DNA of 64,000 nucleotides, from positions 38,500-102,499 of the forward strand of contig JAPOYA010000041.1 in the NCBI GenBank assembly GCA_026706815.1, written 5' to 3'. How positions within the stretch are numbered: the first letter of the stretch is position 1; each line of letters begins with the position of its first letter. Below are positions 55,142 to 64,000 of the stretch, piece after piece. Position numbers and translations under genes: made by a program. This stretch comes from Acidimicrobiaceae bacterium (GTDB taxonomy: Bacteria; Actinomycetota; Acidimicrobiia; Acidimicrobiales; Aldehydirespiratoraceae). The notes under the pieces were generated by a model. The model was not told where the DNA came from, made no database searches, and saw only the letters and a list, made by a program, of their open reading frames with translations.

Positions 55142-58100
55142 ATCGAACCGACCAACCGCTGCCGGATGGCGACGCCTCGGCCATGGGCGCCGAGACCGGC
55201 TCGGCGATGCCGGCACCCGGCGCCGGAGAGCCCGCTGCTGAAGAGCTCGGTGCCAGAGACACGACGCCTTCGGTCCTGACGGTGATCGTCGCCCATGCCC
55301 CGGGCGACTGGTTCGACGAGACTCTGGAGAGTTTCGCCACACAGGACTATCAGCGTCTGGAAGTCATGGTGGTCGACGCGGCGGGTGATCCTTCCCTGGC
55401 TGCTCGGGTGCAGAGTCATCTGCCCGAAGCCTCGGTACTGGATGCCTCTGACACTGACGGCTTCTCCGCCGCCGCCAATGCGCTTCTCGACACCCACGTC
55501 GACCCCGTGTTCTTGATGATCTGCCACGATGACATCGCCTTGGAGCCGGATGCGGTCCGTTTGCTCGTGGTTGAGTCCTTGCGCTCGAACGCGGGAATCG
55601 TGGGACCGAAGCTGGTCGATTGGGACAATCCCGACCGTTTGCAGCATGTCGCTTACATTGTCGACCGTCTGGCGGTGGCTGCTGATGTTGTCGAACCCGG
55701 AGAGATCGACCAGGAGCAGTATGACGCTGTCGTCGATGTCTTCGCGGTGCCTTCGGCGTGCATATTGATCCGCACCGACCTGTTCCGGAGTCTTGACGGG
55801 TTCGACCCGGGAATGCCCTATCACTGCGAAGACGTCGATCTCTGCTTCCGGGCGCAACTAGCGGGGGCGCGGGTGATGGCAGTCCCCGACGCGAGAGTGC
55901 GCCACCGCCAGGCGCTTTCGACGCGCACCGGGGCCCATGACGATGGCCTGCTGCAGGCTCGTCACCAATTGCGCACGGTGATGGTCACATCGAGCTTTCC
56001 GTCTCTGTGCTACCTGCTGCCGTTTGCGCTCTTGTTCTCGTTCGGGGAGTCGATAGCCGCTCTGTTCGCGAGACGGTTCGGCCATTTCCGCGACATTTGG
56101 GGGGCCTGGCTCTGGAATCTCTCTCGTTCGGGTGAGATCCATAGCCGGCGCCGGGCGCTGCGGCACATCAGAAGAACCCGGCACAAAGATGTTCGGACCC
56201 TCCAGCAGGGGGGGAGTGTACGGCTCAAAGCGCTGCTGAGGGGACGTATCGGTCCAGACAGCGCGCATGCGGTGGGACAGGAATTGGCGTCAGTCATGCG
56301 TACGGGCACGGCCCGGATCTCCGCGGTTGTCTGCGGATTGGTGGGCCTGTTCGTGCTGTTCGGCTCGCGGTCGCTGATTGCCGGCGGCATTCCAGCGATC
56401 GGCGACTACCTTTCGTTCGGCGGGTCGGGTTCAGAGATGATCGGCGAATGGTGGAGCGGTTGGCGCGAGCGTGACATGGGCAGCACCGGTGCTGCTTCCA
56501 GCTCAGCGGGTCTGCTTGGCCTGTTGTCAATCTTGCTGGGTGGAGCGACGGGTCTGGTGCGCACGTTGTGGGTGTTGTTGCCTGTCGTGGTGGGTTTGGT
56601 GGGAGCTTGGCGGATGCTCCGGCCGACCGGCTCGCGGCGGGCTCAGCTTGGTTGTTTGTTCGTCTACGCAGTGATTCCGCTGCCGTGGGCCGCGGTTGCC
56701 AATGCCAGCATCAGCGGGATTTACGCCTACGCGCTCGCGCCTTGGCTGCTTGCCGCGATGCTGAGCGCGCAATCGGCATGGTCGGCCGACCGGGATGGCA
56801 ACTCCCAGCGTTCGGTGGGACGCGCCTGCTGGATCATCGGTGCGACTGTCGGCGTGACCGCCCTTTTTGATTTGTCTGCGTCTTTGATCGCTGTTCCGAT
56901 GTTCGCCGGGCTTTTCCTCGCTGCGGTTCTGACAGTCGATTTCAAAGGGATCCTGCGTCTGTCCGGTTGTGTGATTGCGGCGCTGCCGATGGCCGCGGTG
57001 CTTGTCATCCCGTTTCTGGCGGACTTGCTCGTCGCCGGACCTAGTTGGGAGCCGCTCGCGGGCGGTCGCGACGGTTCAGCGTCGGAGATCTCGCTTATCG
57101 ACATCCTCAGCTTTGACATCGGGCCGAGAGAGCCGGGCGTGTTCGTCTGGGCTTTCGGTCTGCTGATGGCGATCCCGGTGCTGATCGGTCGTTCGTGGCG
57201 GTTCGGTTTGGCGGTTCGCGGCTGGTCCGCTGCGATCGTGAGTTGGGGTTTGACTTGGGTCGCGGCTCTGGGTCGGCTGCCGTTCGGCGTGCCCGACAAC
57301 AGCGTTCTGCTGGCGACCGCCGCTGTAGGGGTGGCACTGACCTGCGGTGCGGCGATCCTCGCGTTCGAACACGATCTGCCGACCGCGGGCTTTGGATGGC
57401 GTCAGGCGTTGTTGCCGGTTGCGGTCCTGGCTGCCGTGGCCGCTTCAATCCCAGGGCTTGCTTCGGCAGAGACCGGACGCTGGGAGCTGCCTCGTGGCGA
57501 CTATGAGGATGTCTTGCCTTTCGCCGATCCGCTCAGACACGGAAGTTATCGAGTGTTGTGGATAGGGGCTCCCGAAACCATTCTGGGCGACGGCCGTCCG
57601 TTGGTAGCTGATCTTGCCTGGGTTGCGTCGATTGACGGGCCTCCGAACTTGTCGGACCGGCTTCCCGCGGTCGACGCCGGGTCGGCGCCGCTGGTGAGCG
57701 AGGCGTTGTCGCGTGCGATCAACGGTGACACGATCCGGCTCGGCAGAGAGCTCGGCGGTCTCGGCATTCGTTACGTCGTCCTGCTGGACCGGCTTGCGCC
57801 GGCGCCTTTCAGCGACCCCGACGACGCGGTTGCGATCCCGGCGGGGTTTCGAGCCTCGATTGCTTCTCAGCTGGACTTGCAGCGCCTTGAGGGGATCAAC
57901 AGCGCTGTGGAGGTTTATGCCAACACGGATTGGACCTCGGTCCGAGCTGCGGCAACTCCGGGTTTCGACAGTGGAATCACCCGAATCTCCGATTTGTCGA
58001 CTATTCCGATCAGGGGAACCGCGGGCGTGATGTCAGGACGCGGCGACCAGGTTTCTGGTTCGATCCCCGACGGTACCGAAGTGTTTGTTGCCCAAACCAG

Positions 58101-58317
58101 CGACACGTCGTGGACGCTCGAGGTCGACGGTTCTCGCGCGGCACAGCGTCGTTCGATCGGATATGCCACCGCGTTTGTTCCCCGGACGGGTGGAACCGGC
58201 GAATTGGCCTACTCCACTGCGCCGTGGAGACGATGGGTGTTGATCGTGCAGGCGTCTGCGATTCTGCTGCTGATCGGCGTGGTCGCGGTTCGCCCGGTGA
58301 TCGGACATCGACGGTGA
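55135..58317 (+). CDS. GT2 glycosyltransferase fused to a large membrane domain
   Basis: A 1060-residue fusion. Residues about 45-285 are a GT2 domain: SVLTVIVAHAPGDW, VMVVDAAGDP, the metal site ICHDDIALEPDA, IVGPKLVDWDNPDRLQH, and CEDVDLCFRAQLAG. The acceptor-side DDIA motif is kept, so catalysis is plausible. About 290-770 hold roughly a dozen membrane spans and about 770-1020 an extracytoplasmic domain, then a last span. Similar fusions occur in actinobacterial cell-envelope loci. The start overlaps the right repeat copy and is leaderless; its stop overlaps the next GTG. Confidence 0.82.
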   Translation: MDDRTDQPLPDGDASAMGAETGSAMPAPGAGEPAAEELGARDTTPSVLTVIVAHAPGDWFDETLESFATQDYQRLEVMVVDAAGDPSLAARVQSHLPEASVLDASDTDGFSAAANALLDTHVDPVFLMICHDDIALEPDAVRLLVVESLRSNAGIVGPKLVDWDNPDRLQHVAYIVDRLAVAADVVEPGEIDQEQYDAVVDVFAVPSACILIRTDLFRSLDGFDPGMPYHCEDVDLCFRAQLAGARVMAVPDARVRHRQALSTRTGAHDDGLLQARHQLRTVMVTSSFPSLCYLLPFALLFSFGESIAALFARRFGHFRDIWGAWLWNLSRSGEIHSRRRALRHIRRTRHKDVRTLQQGGSVRLKALLRGRIGPDSAHAVGQELASVMRTGTARISAVVCGLVGLFVLFGSRSLIAGGIPAIGDYLSFGGSGSEMIGEWWSGWRERDMGSTGAASSSAGLLGLLSILLGGATGLVRTLWVLLPVVVGLVGAWRMLRPTGSRRAQLGCLFVYAVIPLPWAAVANASISGIYAYALAPWLLAAMLSAQSAWSADRDGNSQRSVGRACWIIGATVGVTALFDLSASLIAVPMFAGLFLAAVLTVDFKGILRLSGCVIAALPMAAVLVIPFLADLLVAGPSWEPLAGGRDGSASEISLIDILSFDIGPREPGVFVWAFGLLMAIPVLIGRSWRFGLAVRGWSAAIVSWGLTWVAALGRLPFGVPDNSVLLATAAVGVALTCGAAILAFEHDLPTAGFGWRQALLPVAVLAAVAASIPGLASAETGRWELPRGDYEDVLPFADPLRHGSYRVLWIGAPETILGDGRPLVADLAWVASIDGPPNLSDRLPAVDAGSAPLVSEALSRAINGDTIRLGRELGGLGIRYVVLLDRLAPAPFSDPDDAVAIPAGFRASIASQLDLQRLEGINSAVEVYANTDWTSVRAAATPGFDSGITRISDLSTIPIRGTAGVMSGRGDQVSGSIPDGTEVFVAQTSDTSWTLEVDGSRAAQRRSIGYATAFVPRTGGTGELAYSTAPWRRWVLIVQASAILLLIGVVAVRPVIGHRR

Positions 58318-59855
58318 GCTTTCAGCGCGTTGTCGTCGCCATGCTGCTAGCGGGGATGCTCGCGGCCGCATTGTTGCTTGACGGTTTCAAGTTTTTCGAT
58401 GAGTTCGGCGTTTCGGAGACTCTCGAGCGGGACGTCGAGCAGTTGGCCGTGCCGATGAGCTATTCGGTTCCGGTGTTCTCTCGAGAAAACGGAACCTGGT
58501 TCTGCCCGGGCGGGTCGGCTCCGGGCGGACTTGCTGATGTCTCCCTTGAGATCATCAATGCATCCACCGAGCCTGCAGAGGCCATCGTGTCCGGTATTCG
58601 GAGCGGGCTCGGTGCTGAGCCAACCGATGCAGTGGTGACGGTTGAAGCTGGTGAGCGCACCCGCGTGCGGTTGGCTGATCTCGTCACAGACTCGTCGTGG
58701 ATGGCCGCTGTCGTTGAGGTCGACTCAGCCGATGTGGTCTTGGAACAGACGTATTTGGGCGCGGCCGGGACCAGCGATCGGGCATTGTGCCACACGCGGA
58801 CTTCTGATCAGTGGGTGGTCGCCTCGGGTGCTACTCGGTTTGCTGCACACGGCGAGGAGATGATCCTGTTGTTTCTGAACCCGTTTCCCCATGACGCGGT
58901 TTTGAACATTCGCTTCGATTCCGATGTGGGGGTCGACACACTCAACGGCGTTGTTGTTCCGGCTCGCCGCGTTGTCGCAGTCGATGTCACAGAAGAGGTG
59001 CCTGCAGCGAGCCGGGTCAGCGCTGTGGCAGACGTCGTTGTCGGTCGTGTCGCGGCTTCGCGTGTGCAGTCCCAAGGACATGTGTCACCGTCGACCGAGG
59101 GTGGGCCTGTCGGGTTGTCGGTGACCCCGGCGACTTCGATGGCAGCCCCTGTCTGGCATCTTCCGGATCTCAACAGTGCCGATCGCGACGAGGTGGTGAG
59201 CGTGGTGAACCCGTCTCTGAACGAGACTGCGGAAGTTGATCTTGTGATCGTTTCTGATGAGGATCTGAGCCGTGACCCAGTTGAACTGACTATCGGCCCG
59301 GGTGCTGCGAGCCAGGTCCGCTTGAGCGACGTGAGCAGGTTGTCGGGCTTGGCTTCGTACAGCGTTACGGCTGATTCGCTGACGGGCCTTCCCATTGCGG
59401 TGATGCTCGAGAGCACTGACTCGTCGCTGGGGGTCGGGGGCGGTGTTTCGGTTGAGGGTGGGTCTGATGCCGAGGGGTCGCCCGGCTTCGACCTCGGGCC
59501 TGAGAACGTCTCGGTGGCGGCAACGACTGGTTTGGATGTGAGTTCGACAAGGTGGCTTGCGCCGTTGGGGAGCGGTTCGCACAGAGTTGTGATCCTCAAC
59601 CCTTCGTCGACGTCGATCGCGACAGTCGAGGCGGCGGTTCTGGAAGCGGGCGGTCGGAGAGTTGTGGCTCAATTGGAGATCGCTCCGCTGCGGCGTGTCT
59701 CGCTGAGCGCTTCGGAGTTGGGGGGTGGGCGCCCGATCGTCGAAGTTGTGTCTTCGGCGCCCGTGGTGGTGGGCCGCGACCTGCGCGGCGTGTCTCAGCA
59801 CCAGTTGCTCCCTGGAGTCGCAGTGGCTGAGCCGACTCCCCTCAGTCGGAACTGA
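58314..59855 (+). CDS. DUF5719-family secreted or anchored protein
   Basis: A 513-residue protein from GTG 58314, overlapping the previous stop (GTGA). One N-terminal hydrophobic segment (VVVAMLLAGMLAAALLLDG) is a signal or anchor. The remainder is a string of beta-sandwich-like units with repeated patterns such as LFLNPFPHDAVLNIRF, VVNPSLNETAEVDLVI and ILNPSSTSIATVEAAV, as in DUF5719 proteins that follow GT2-membrane fusions in actinobacteria. Two cysteines (in WFCPGG and ALCHTR) could pair. Role is unknown, probably envelope related. Its last 14 bases overlap the convergent thioredoxin-like gene. Confidence 0.78.
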   Translation: MSFQRVVVAMLLAGMLAAALLLDGFKFFDEFGVSETLERDVEQLAVPMSYSVPVFSRENGTWFCPGGSAPGGLADVSLEIINASTEPAEAIVSGIRSGLGAEPTDAVVTVEAGERTRVRLADLVTDSSWMAAVVEVDSADVVLEQTYLGAAGTSDRALCHTRTSDQWVVASGATRFAAHGEEMILLFLNPFPHDAVLNIRFDSDVGVDTLNGVVVPARRVVAVDVTEEVPAASRVSAVADVVVGRVAASRVQSQGHVSPSTEGGPVGLSVTPATSMAAPVWHLPDLNSADRDEVVSVVNPSLNETAEVDLVIVSDEDLSRDPVELTIGPGAASQVRLSDVSRLSGLASYSVTADSLTGLPIAVMLESTDSSLGVGGGVSVEGGSDAEGSPGFDLGPENVSVAATTGLDVSSTRWLAPLGSGSHRVVILNPSSTSIATVEAAVLEAGGRRVVAQLEIAPLRRVSLSASELGGGRPIVEVVSSAPVVVGRDLRGVSQHQLLPGVAVAEPTPLSRN

Positions 59856-60306
59856 AGATCGTTTCTCCCAGGTTGCAGTCCTTGGAGACTGTGCCCGGAT
59901 CGCGTAGTTCAGCCAAGGACGCCCAGAGGTCCGTGGCGGTGACGGGTCCCAGAAAAGCCCTCCGCACAGATCCGGTTTCGTCAGCGATGAGAACCATGGG
60001 CACCGAATCGACTTTGTACCGTTCGTGCAGCGCGGCCTCGGCGCTGTATTCCAGTTCTTGCACGGACACTTGGCTGCTTGCCAGGTGTCTTGCCCGCTCC
60101 ATCACACCTGCACACGTGTCACATGTCGAAGCGGTGAACACCGCAACGAGCCACGGCCGAGTCGCGCCGTCGAAATCGAGGCGGTTGAGCTGTCGCGGGA
60201 TTGTGCGGGTGTTGGACGCGGGCGCCGCTTGACGGCCTCGACCCAACAGCGCCGCGACGATTCCAGCAATAGCGACGCCACCCAAGACCAGAAGCAGGCG
60301 GTCCAA
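59842..60306 (-). CDS. Membrane-anchored thioredoxin-like protein
   Basis: A 154-residue protein with an N-terminal span (LLLVLGGVAIAGIVAALLG) and a thioredoxin fold outside. The active site is FTASTCDTCAGVMERA, a CxxC of sequence CDTC rather than CGPC; the cis-proline is in VDSVPMVLIADETG. It would reduce or isomerise disulfides outside the membrane, or act in maturation of another protein. It begins 12 bases after ftsH ends and is probably cotranscribed with it. Confidence 0.83.
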   Translation of the reverse strand: MDRLLLVLGGVAIAGIVAALLGRGRQAAPASNTRTIPRQLNRLDFDGATRPWLVAVFTASTCDTCAGVMERARHLASSQVSVQELEYSAEAALHERYKVDSVPMVLIADETGSVRRAFLGPVTATDLWASLAELRDPGTVSKDCNLGETIFSSD

Positions 60307-60318
60307 TGCGCAGGTTTT

Positions 60319-62283
60319 CTAGGAGTCGTCGGAAACAGTCACTTCAGCCGGAATCGGTTCGGTGATGTTCGTCTCCGCTTTGGCATTGGATTCGACAACA
60401 GGTCCTGAAACCGCCAGTGCGACCAGACGCTCAACTTCCTCTCCCGAGATGGTCTCGTGCTCAAGCAGGGCCCGGGCTACGAGGTCGAGGGCTCTGCGGT
60501 ATTCGGTCAGGATTTCACGGCAGCGATCCTCGGACTCTGTCAGGATCCGGCGGATTTCAGTGTCCACGAGCTTGGCTGTGTCAGAGGAGTAGTTTTTCGA
60601 CTGCATCATGTCGGCGCCGAGGAAAACAGGTCCGTTGTCTGACAAGGACATGGGACCGACGGCGGAGCTCATTCCCCATTCGGTGACCATGAGGCGGGCG
60701 ATGCTGGTTGCCTGAGCGAGGTCGTTGGCGGCTCCGGAGGAGAATTCGTCGAATACCAGCGATTCGGCCACTCTGCCACCCATGGCCATGACCATGCGGG
60801 ACTCCGCTTCGGCCTTGTCGAGCGTGTGGCGATCTTCGGTGGGGAGCGTCATGGTCACGCCGAGGGCCATCCCGGTGGGAATGATCGTGACCTTGTGGAC
60901 AGGATCGTGGTTGTCCTGCACGGCTGCGCACAATGCGTGCCCTGCCTCGTGGTAAGCGGTGCGCTCGAGGTTCTCCGGGCTCTGGGCGACGGACAGTCGT
61001 TCGATTCCGAGGATCACGCGGTCGCGCGCAGAATCGAAGTCGCCGGCGTCGATCTGGTCGCGACCGCGGCGAACTGCGAACAGCGCCGCCTCGTTGACGA
61101 GGTTCGCGAGATCGGCGCCGCTCATGCCGGGTGCTCCGCGGGCGACGATATCGACGTCGACGTCGTCGCTGGTGCGTTTGCCTTTGAGATGGACCGCGAG
61201 AATCTTCTTGCGGTCATCGAGCTCGGGCAGAGGCACGACCACTTGTCGATCAAAGCGTCCGGGCCTCAGCAGCGCGGGATCGAGGATGTCGGGACGGTTG
61301 GTGGCCGCCATCATCACGATTCCGTCGGTTGGCTCGAAACCGTCCATTTCGGCGAGCATCTGGTTGAGTGTCTGCTCGCGTTCGTCGTGCCCGCCGCCGA
61401 GGCCGGCGCCTCGCTTGCGTCCGATCGAGTCGATTTCGTCGATGAAGATGATTGCCTTGCCCATTTTGCGGGCTGAATCGAAAAGGTCCCGTACCCGGCT
61501 GGCGCCGACGCCCACGAACATCTCCATGAAGTCTGAGCCGGTAACTGAGAGAAAGGGCACGCCTGCTTCGCCTGCCACTGCTTTGGCGATGAGGGTTTTG
61601 CCGGTGCCCGGGGGACCCACGAGCAGCACCCCCTTGGGGACGCGGGCTCCGATCTCGGCGAAAGGGGCCGGCTGCTTCAGGAACTCGACGATCTCGGTTA
61701 TCTCTTGTTTGACGCCGCTGTAGCCCGCCACGTCATCGAAGGTGGTCCCGGGGTGTTCTGTCGAATAGGTCTTGGCCTTGCTGCGACCGACCGACATGAT
61801 GTTGCCGAGTTGTCCCTGCGCTCTGCGCTGCATCCAGAAGAAGAATCCGATCAGGAGCAGAACTGGAAGCAGTATCGGGAAGATCGAGGTGAAGAAGTTG
61901 GGTTTGGGCGTGTCGAATTCGAGTCTGGTGTTCTCTCCGATCAGGTCGTGGTCAGCGTCGGGCAGGGGCGTGGGGCCGGTGGTTTCGAACCCTCCCAGTT
62001 CGGTGGTGAAGACGATGCCGCCGTCGTTGTTGTCGTATTTGGCCTCCTGCACGTCGCCGTCAGCGACCCTTTCCAAGAAGTTGGAGTAGGTGACCTGCTC
62101 CCTGGAGTCACCTCCTGTGAAGTAGTTGAACAGCATCACGGCTAGGACGGTGCCGATGACGATCCACAGTATGTAACGCGGCCAGCCCGGTGACTCGCGT
62201 CGGGTGCCGCTCTTGTCTTCGGGTTCTTCGCGATCCCCCGACATTGGCGGCGGCGGAGGCGGTGGAGGGGGATTGGACGCCAT
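60319..62283 (-). CDS. ftsH: ATP-dependent zinc metalloprotease FtsH
   Basis: Membrane-bound AAA protease for quality control. Of 654 residues, a Pro-rich N-terminus is followed by spans at about 37-56 and 131-151 enclosing the periplasmic domain. The AAA module has Walker A GPPGTGKT (223-230), Walker B IIFIDEID (278-285), [14 protein letters not shown] pore region and the second region [21 protein letters not shown]. The zinc site is HEAGH (445-449). The C-terminus is somewhat longer than in E. coli. A TACGCT box 6 bases before the ATG implies a leaderless mRNA. Confidence 0.97.
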   Translation of the reverse strand: MASNPPPPPPPPPMSGDREEPEDKSGTRRESPGWPRYILWIVIGTVLAVMLFNYFTGGDSREQVTYSNFLERVADGDVQEAKYDNNDGGIVFTTELGGFETTGPTPLPDADHDLIGENTRLEFDTPKPNFFTSIFPILLPVLLLIGFFFWMQRRAQGQLGNIMSVGRSKAKTYSTEHPGTTFDDVAGYSGVKQEITEIVEFLKQPAPFAEIGARVPKGVLLVGPPGTGKTLIAKAVAGEAGVPFLSVTGSDFMEMFVGVGASRVRDLFDSARKMGKAIIFIDEIDSIGRKRGAGLGGGHDEREQTLNQMLAEMDGFEPTDGIVMMAATNRPDILDPALLRPGRFDRQVVVPLPELDDRKKILAVHLKGKRTSDDVDVDIVARGAPGMSGADLANLVNEAALFAVRRGRDQIDAGDFDSARDRVILGIERLSVAQSPENLERTAYHEAGHALCAAVQDNHDPVHKVTIIPTGMALGVTMTLPTEDRHTLDKAEAESRMVMAMGGRVAESLVFDEFSSGAANDLAQATSIARLMVTEWGMSSAVGPMSLSDNGPVFLGADMMQSKNYSSDTAKLVDTEIRRILTESEDRCREILTEYRRALDLVARALLEHETISGEEVERLVALAVSGPVVESNAKAETNITEPIPAEVTVSDDS

Positions 62284-62289
62284 GCGTCA

Positions 62290-62295
62290 AGCGTA
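62290..62295 (-). promoter_or_regulatory. -10 box of ftsH
   Basis: TACGCT on the minus strand ends 6 bases before ATG 62283, leaderless spacing. Confidence 0.55.
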
Positions 62296-62338
62296 GACCC
62301 CGTTGCGGGATATCCCTGCCTCAACCGTCGGCAGGGGG

Positions 62339-62344
62339 TACGGT
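62339..62344 (+). promoter_or_regulatory. -10 box of the DUF3499 gene
   Basis: TACGGT ends 7 bases before GTG 62352 and decides that start among several in-frame codons. Confidence 0.55.
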
Positions 62345-62351
62345 GCCCAAC

Positions 62352-62624
62352 GTGAACCGCCGCTGCGCCAGGCCTGGCTGTCGTCATCTCGCTGCCACAA
62401 CCCTCTCATTCTTGTATGCGCAACAGATCGTGTGGATCGATGATCTTCATGTTGAGGATTCGCCCGCCAACCACGATTTGTGCACGGTCCACGCTGATCG
62501 GACGAGACCGCCGCGGGGCTGGGATCTGGACGACAGGCGGTCTAGTGGGCGGTCGCCGGCGAAACCACCGGCGGCTCCCCCCGAGCTCCGCGACGGGCCG
62601 CGTCGATTTCGCCGGGCTGGATAG
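62352..62624 (+). CDS. DUF3499-family small protein
   Basis: A 90-residue protein of a family found in actinobacteria. It begins with RRCARPGCRHLAATTLSFLY, where paired cysteines suggest a zinc ribbon, continues with VWIDDL, and has the second pair element HDLCTVHADRTRPPRGW, including Cys and His ligands. The C-terminal 30 residues are Pro/Arg-rich and variable. The cellular role is unknown. It is divergent from ftsH and starts from its own leaderless promoter. It ends 5 bases before the CPBP protease gene. Confidence 0.82.
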   Translation: MNRRCARPGCRHLAATTLSFLYAQQIVWIDDLHVEDSPANHDLCTVHADRTRPPRGWDLDDRRSSGRSPAKPPAAPPELRDGPRRFRRAG

Positions 62625-62629
62625 GGTCC

Positions 62630-63433
62630 ATGGCGCCGGTTGAGGATTCACCGCCGACGCCGGGTCGTCGGGTGTCGCTGGCCTTTGCCGCAATGTTCGC
62701 GGGGATCGTGGTGTCCGCTCTGATCGGGGGAGCGGTTGTAAGCGCCGCTGGATGGGAAGTTGGCGTTCCTTCGGGTCTGGGCGACGATTTCGGCCGTATC
62801 GCGGGACAGGTGGCAGCCGAGGTTCCCCTTGGCCACAACCGCGTTCCGCTTGTGGCCCAAGTGTTGCTGACGGCGCCGTTGTGGGCTTGTCTGCTGGGAG
62901 TTCCGTGGCTTGTCTCTCGTCCCGAGAAACTAGATTTGCGCCGAGATTTCGGCTGGGGCATGTCGAGGCGCGACGTCGGCGTCGGCCTCGGGGTCGGCAT
63001 TGCAGCGCAGGCTCTGCTCCTTCCCCTGATCTACATGCCGTTGCTTCGGCTCATCGACGGTGACGACCTCCAAGCCCCGGCGAGAAATCTTGTTGCTTCG
63101 GCCGACTCGTCGCTCGGGGTGGCGGCGCTTGTCGCCCTCACCGTGGTGGGGGCGCCGATCGTTGAGGAGTTCTTGTACCGGGGTCTGCTGCATCGGGGTT
63201 TGGCGGACATGTGGGCGCATCGGGGCCGAGTCGGCGCGGTATTGGCGGTTCTTGTGTCCTCGACTGTGTTCGCGGCTTCGCACTTTCAGCTTCTCCAGTT
63301 TCCGGGTTTGCTGGCGGTCGGAATCGTTGCTGCGGTCGCGTTTCAGACAACAGGCCGTTTGGGCACCGCGGTATGGATCCATGTGGGGTTCAATGCGACC
63401 AGTGTGGTCGTCCTGCTCCGACAAATCGCCTGA
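62630..63433 (+). CDS. CPBP-family intramembrane glutamic protease
   Basis: A 267-residue membrane protein with about seven hydrophobic spans. The diagnostic motif 1 is APIVEEFLYRGLLHRGL, with the paired glutamates and the arginine of CAAX/bacteriocin-processing (CPBP, Abi) enzymes. Motif 2 histidine lies in SSTVFAASHFQLL and motif 3 in AVWIHVGFNATSV. These make the predicted metal-free glutamate protease site. Its substrate is unknown. The gene probably shares a transcript with the DUF3499 gene 5 bases upstream. Confidence 0.87.
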   Translation: MAPVEDSPPTPGRRVSLAFAAMFAGIVVSALIGGAVVSAAGWEVGVPSGLGDDFGRIAGQVAAEVPLGHNRVPLVAQVLLTAPLWACLLGVPWLVSRPEKLDLRRDFGWGMSRRDVGVGLGVGIAAQALLLPLIYMPLLRLIDGDDLQAPARNLVASADSSLGVAALVALTVVGAPIVEEFLYRGLLHRGLADMWAHRGRVGAVLAVLVSSTVFAASHFQLLQFPGLLAVGIVAAVAFQTTGRLGTAVWIHVGFNATSVVVLLRQIA

Positions 63434-63440
63434 GGGCCCC

Positions 63441-63527
63441 CGCGGCCCGAGCGGCCCGTGAGCGCAGCGGACAAGAGCGGGGGATCCGCGGCCCGAGCGG
63501 CCCGTGAGCGGAGCGGACAAGAGCGGG
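63441..63527. repeat. 41-bp direct repeat, two copies 46 bases apart
   Basis: Copies 63441-63481 and 63487-63527 both begin CGCGGCCCGAGCGGCCCGTG and differ at one position. They fill most of the gap between the CPBP protease gene and the last gene. Confidence 0.9.
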
Positions 63528-63566
63528 AGATGGAGCGCTGCGAACAAGATGGCACAATGAAGCGGC

Positions 63567-64000
63567 ATGAATGAAGAGTCCGCGCGTCCCCCGCTCCTTG
63601 CGCGGTTGGTTGAGATCGGGCGTTCGCTGACGAGGCGCCTGCCGATTCCGAAACAGTCGCCTGACGTGCAAGCGGTCTTCACGGCTGCGGTCGTAGGCGG
63701 GGTCACCCTGTTTGTTGTCTGGAACGTCTCGCCCTGGTTGTGGTTCACAGACACGACACCGACGGGTGGAGACTTGGGGGCCCATGTCTGGTCGCCCGCC
63801 TATCTGCGCGATGAGCTGCTGCCGGATTTCCGGCTGACTGGCTGGTCGCCTGACTGGTATGCGGGATTTCCGGCGTTCACGTTCTACATGGTCGTTCCCT
63901 CGTTGTTGATAGTGATGGTCAACGTCGGGCTGGAGATCTCAATCGACTTGCTGTCGGCAATCGGTGTTGCGCTCGCGGTTCTTGTCGTTTCGGGCAGGTT
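63567..64000 (+). CDS. Large membrane protein, N-terminal part only (GT-C-like)
   Basis: Runs off the right edge after 144 codons. After a basic N-terminus there is a first span (about 36-53, FTAAVVGGVTLFVVWNVS) and an outer loop TPTGGDLGAHVWSPAYLRDELLP, then LTGWSPDWYAGFPAFTFYM. This acidic GDLGAH loop with the following aromatic segment is typical of large actinobacterial membrane proteins of the 6-pyruvoyl-tetrahydropterin-synthase-related/GT-C group. Substrate and full length cannot be seen. ATG 63567 is chosen as the first in-frame start; a second ATG is four bases on but out of frame. Confidence 0.7.
   Translation, partial: MNEESARPPLLARLVEIGRSLTRRLPIPKQSPDVQAVFTAAVVGGVTLFVVWNVSPWLWFTDTTPTGGDLGAHVWSPAYLRDELLPDFRLTGWSPDWYAGFPAFTFYMVVPSLLIVMVNVGLEISIDLLSAIGVALAVLVVSGR

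Noticed and set aside
57930..58313. Upstream extension of the DUF5719 gene
   Set aside because: It overlaps the end of the GT2-fusion gene in another frame; GTG 58314 with a GTGA overlap and signal-like segment is the better start.

Overview
The window looks like a chromosome segment of a high-GC actinobacterium, most probably from the class Acidimicrobiia. The support is a DUF3499 gene, a DUF5719 gene, F420-biosynthesis genes (cofD, cofE), a mycobacterial-type LpdA, a fused biotin carboxylase/BCCP subunit, and many genes whose start codon lies 6 to 11 bases after a TAnnnT -10 box, which implies leaderless mRNAs. The class is inferred; no rRNA is present.

Layout. 1-3549: a large N6-adenine DNA methyltransferase running off the left edge, directly after the 3' end of tRNA-Leu(UAG). 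3847-6397: housekeeping genes clpP, rpe and a uracil-5 RNA methyltransferase. 6450-11930: an accessory region with a P4-type tyrosine integrase, two decayed ISL3-family insertion sequences (each with terminal inverted repeats and 8-bp target duplications), a small lipoprotein, and a membrane protein made of two near-identical 76-codon halves. 11935-24462: a surface-glycan region with GT2 and GT4 glycosyltransferases, a YfhO-like giant membrane protein, a PIG-V-like and a GT-C-like protein. 24552-28544: lpdA, a biotin-dependent carboxylase alpha subunit, and the biotin ligase that would modify it. 28592-33389: an LCP-family ligase and sugar-nucleotide enzymes (Ugd, UDP-xylose synthase, GDP-fucose synthase). 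33508-40612: an ammonium transporter followed by a five-gene signalling cluster (STAS antagonist, receiver-PP2C phosphatase, RsbW-like kinase, periplasmic-binding lipoprotein, histidine kinase). 40613-50520: three GT4 enzymes, a His-rich membrane protein, an NDP-sugar pyrophosphorylase, galE, then the leftward operon rmd-gmd-cofD-cofE. 50733-55054: a compact four-gene operon of unknown function ending in a DUF3696-type AAA ATPase. 55135-64000: a giant GT2/membrane fusion, DUF5719, a thioredoxin-like protein, ftsH, DUF3499, a CPBP protease and a truncated membrane protein.

How the genes work together. The sugar-nucleotide enzymes can supply UDP-glucuronate, UDP-xylose, UDP-galactose, GDP-L-fucose and GDP-D-rhamnose to the many glycosyltransferases, and the LCP protein could attach finished polymer to the wall. 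The signalling cluster reads as a ligand-binding protein feeding a histidine kinase, a receiver-phosphatase and a partner-switching anti-sigma module.

The best candidate for an undescribed system is 50733-55054. Its four genes overlap or nearly abut, the ATPase gene is visibly more AT-rich than its surroundings, and the block is bracketed by two imperfect copies of a roughly 50-bp promoter-bearing sequence. It encodes a 147-residue unknown, a sigma-like helix-turn-helix protein, a 279-residue unknown and a 685-residue AAA ATPase, a composition typical of phage-conflict systems. That role is an inference.
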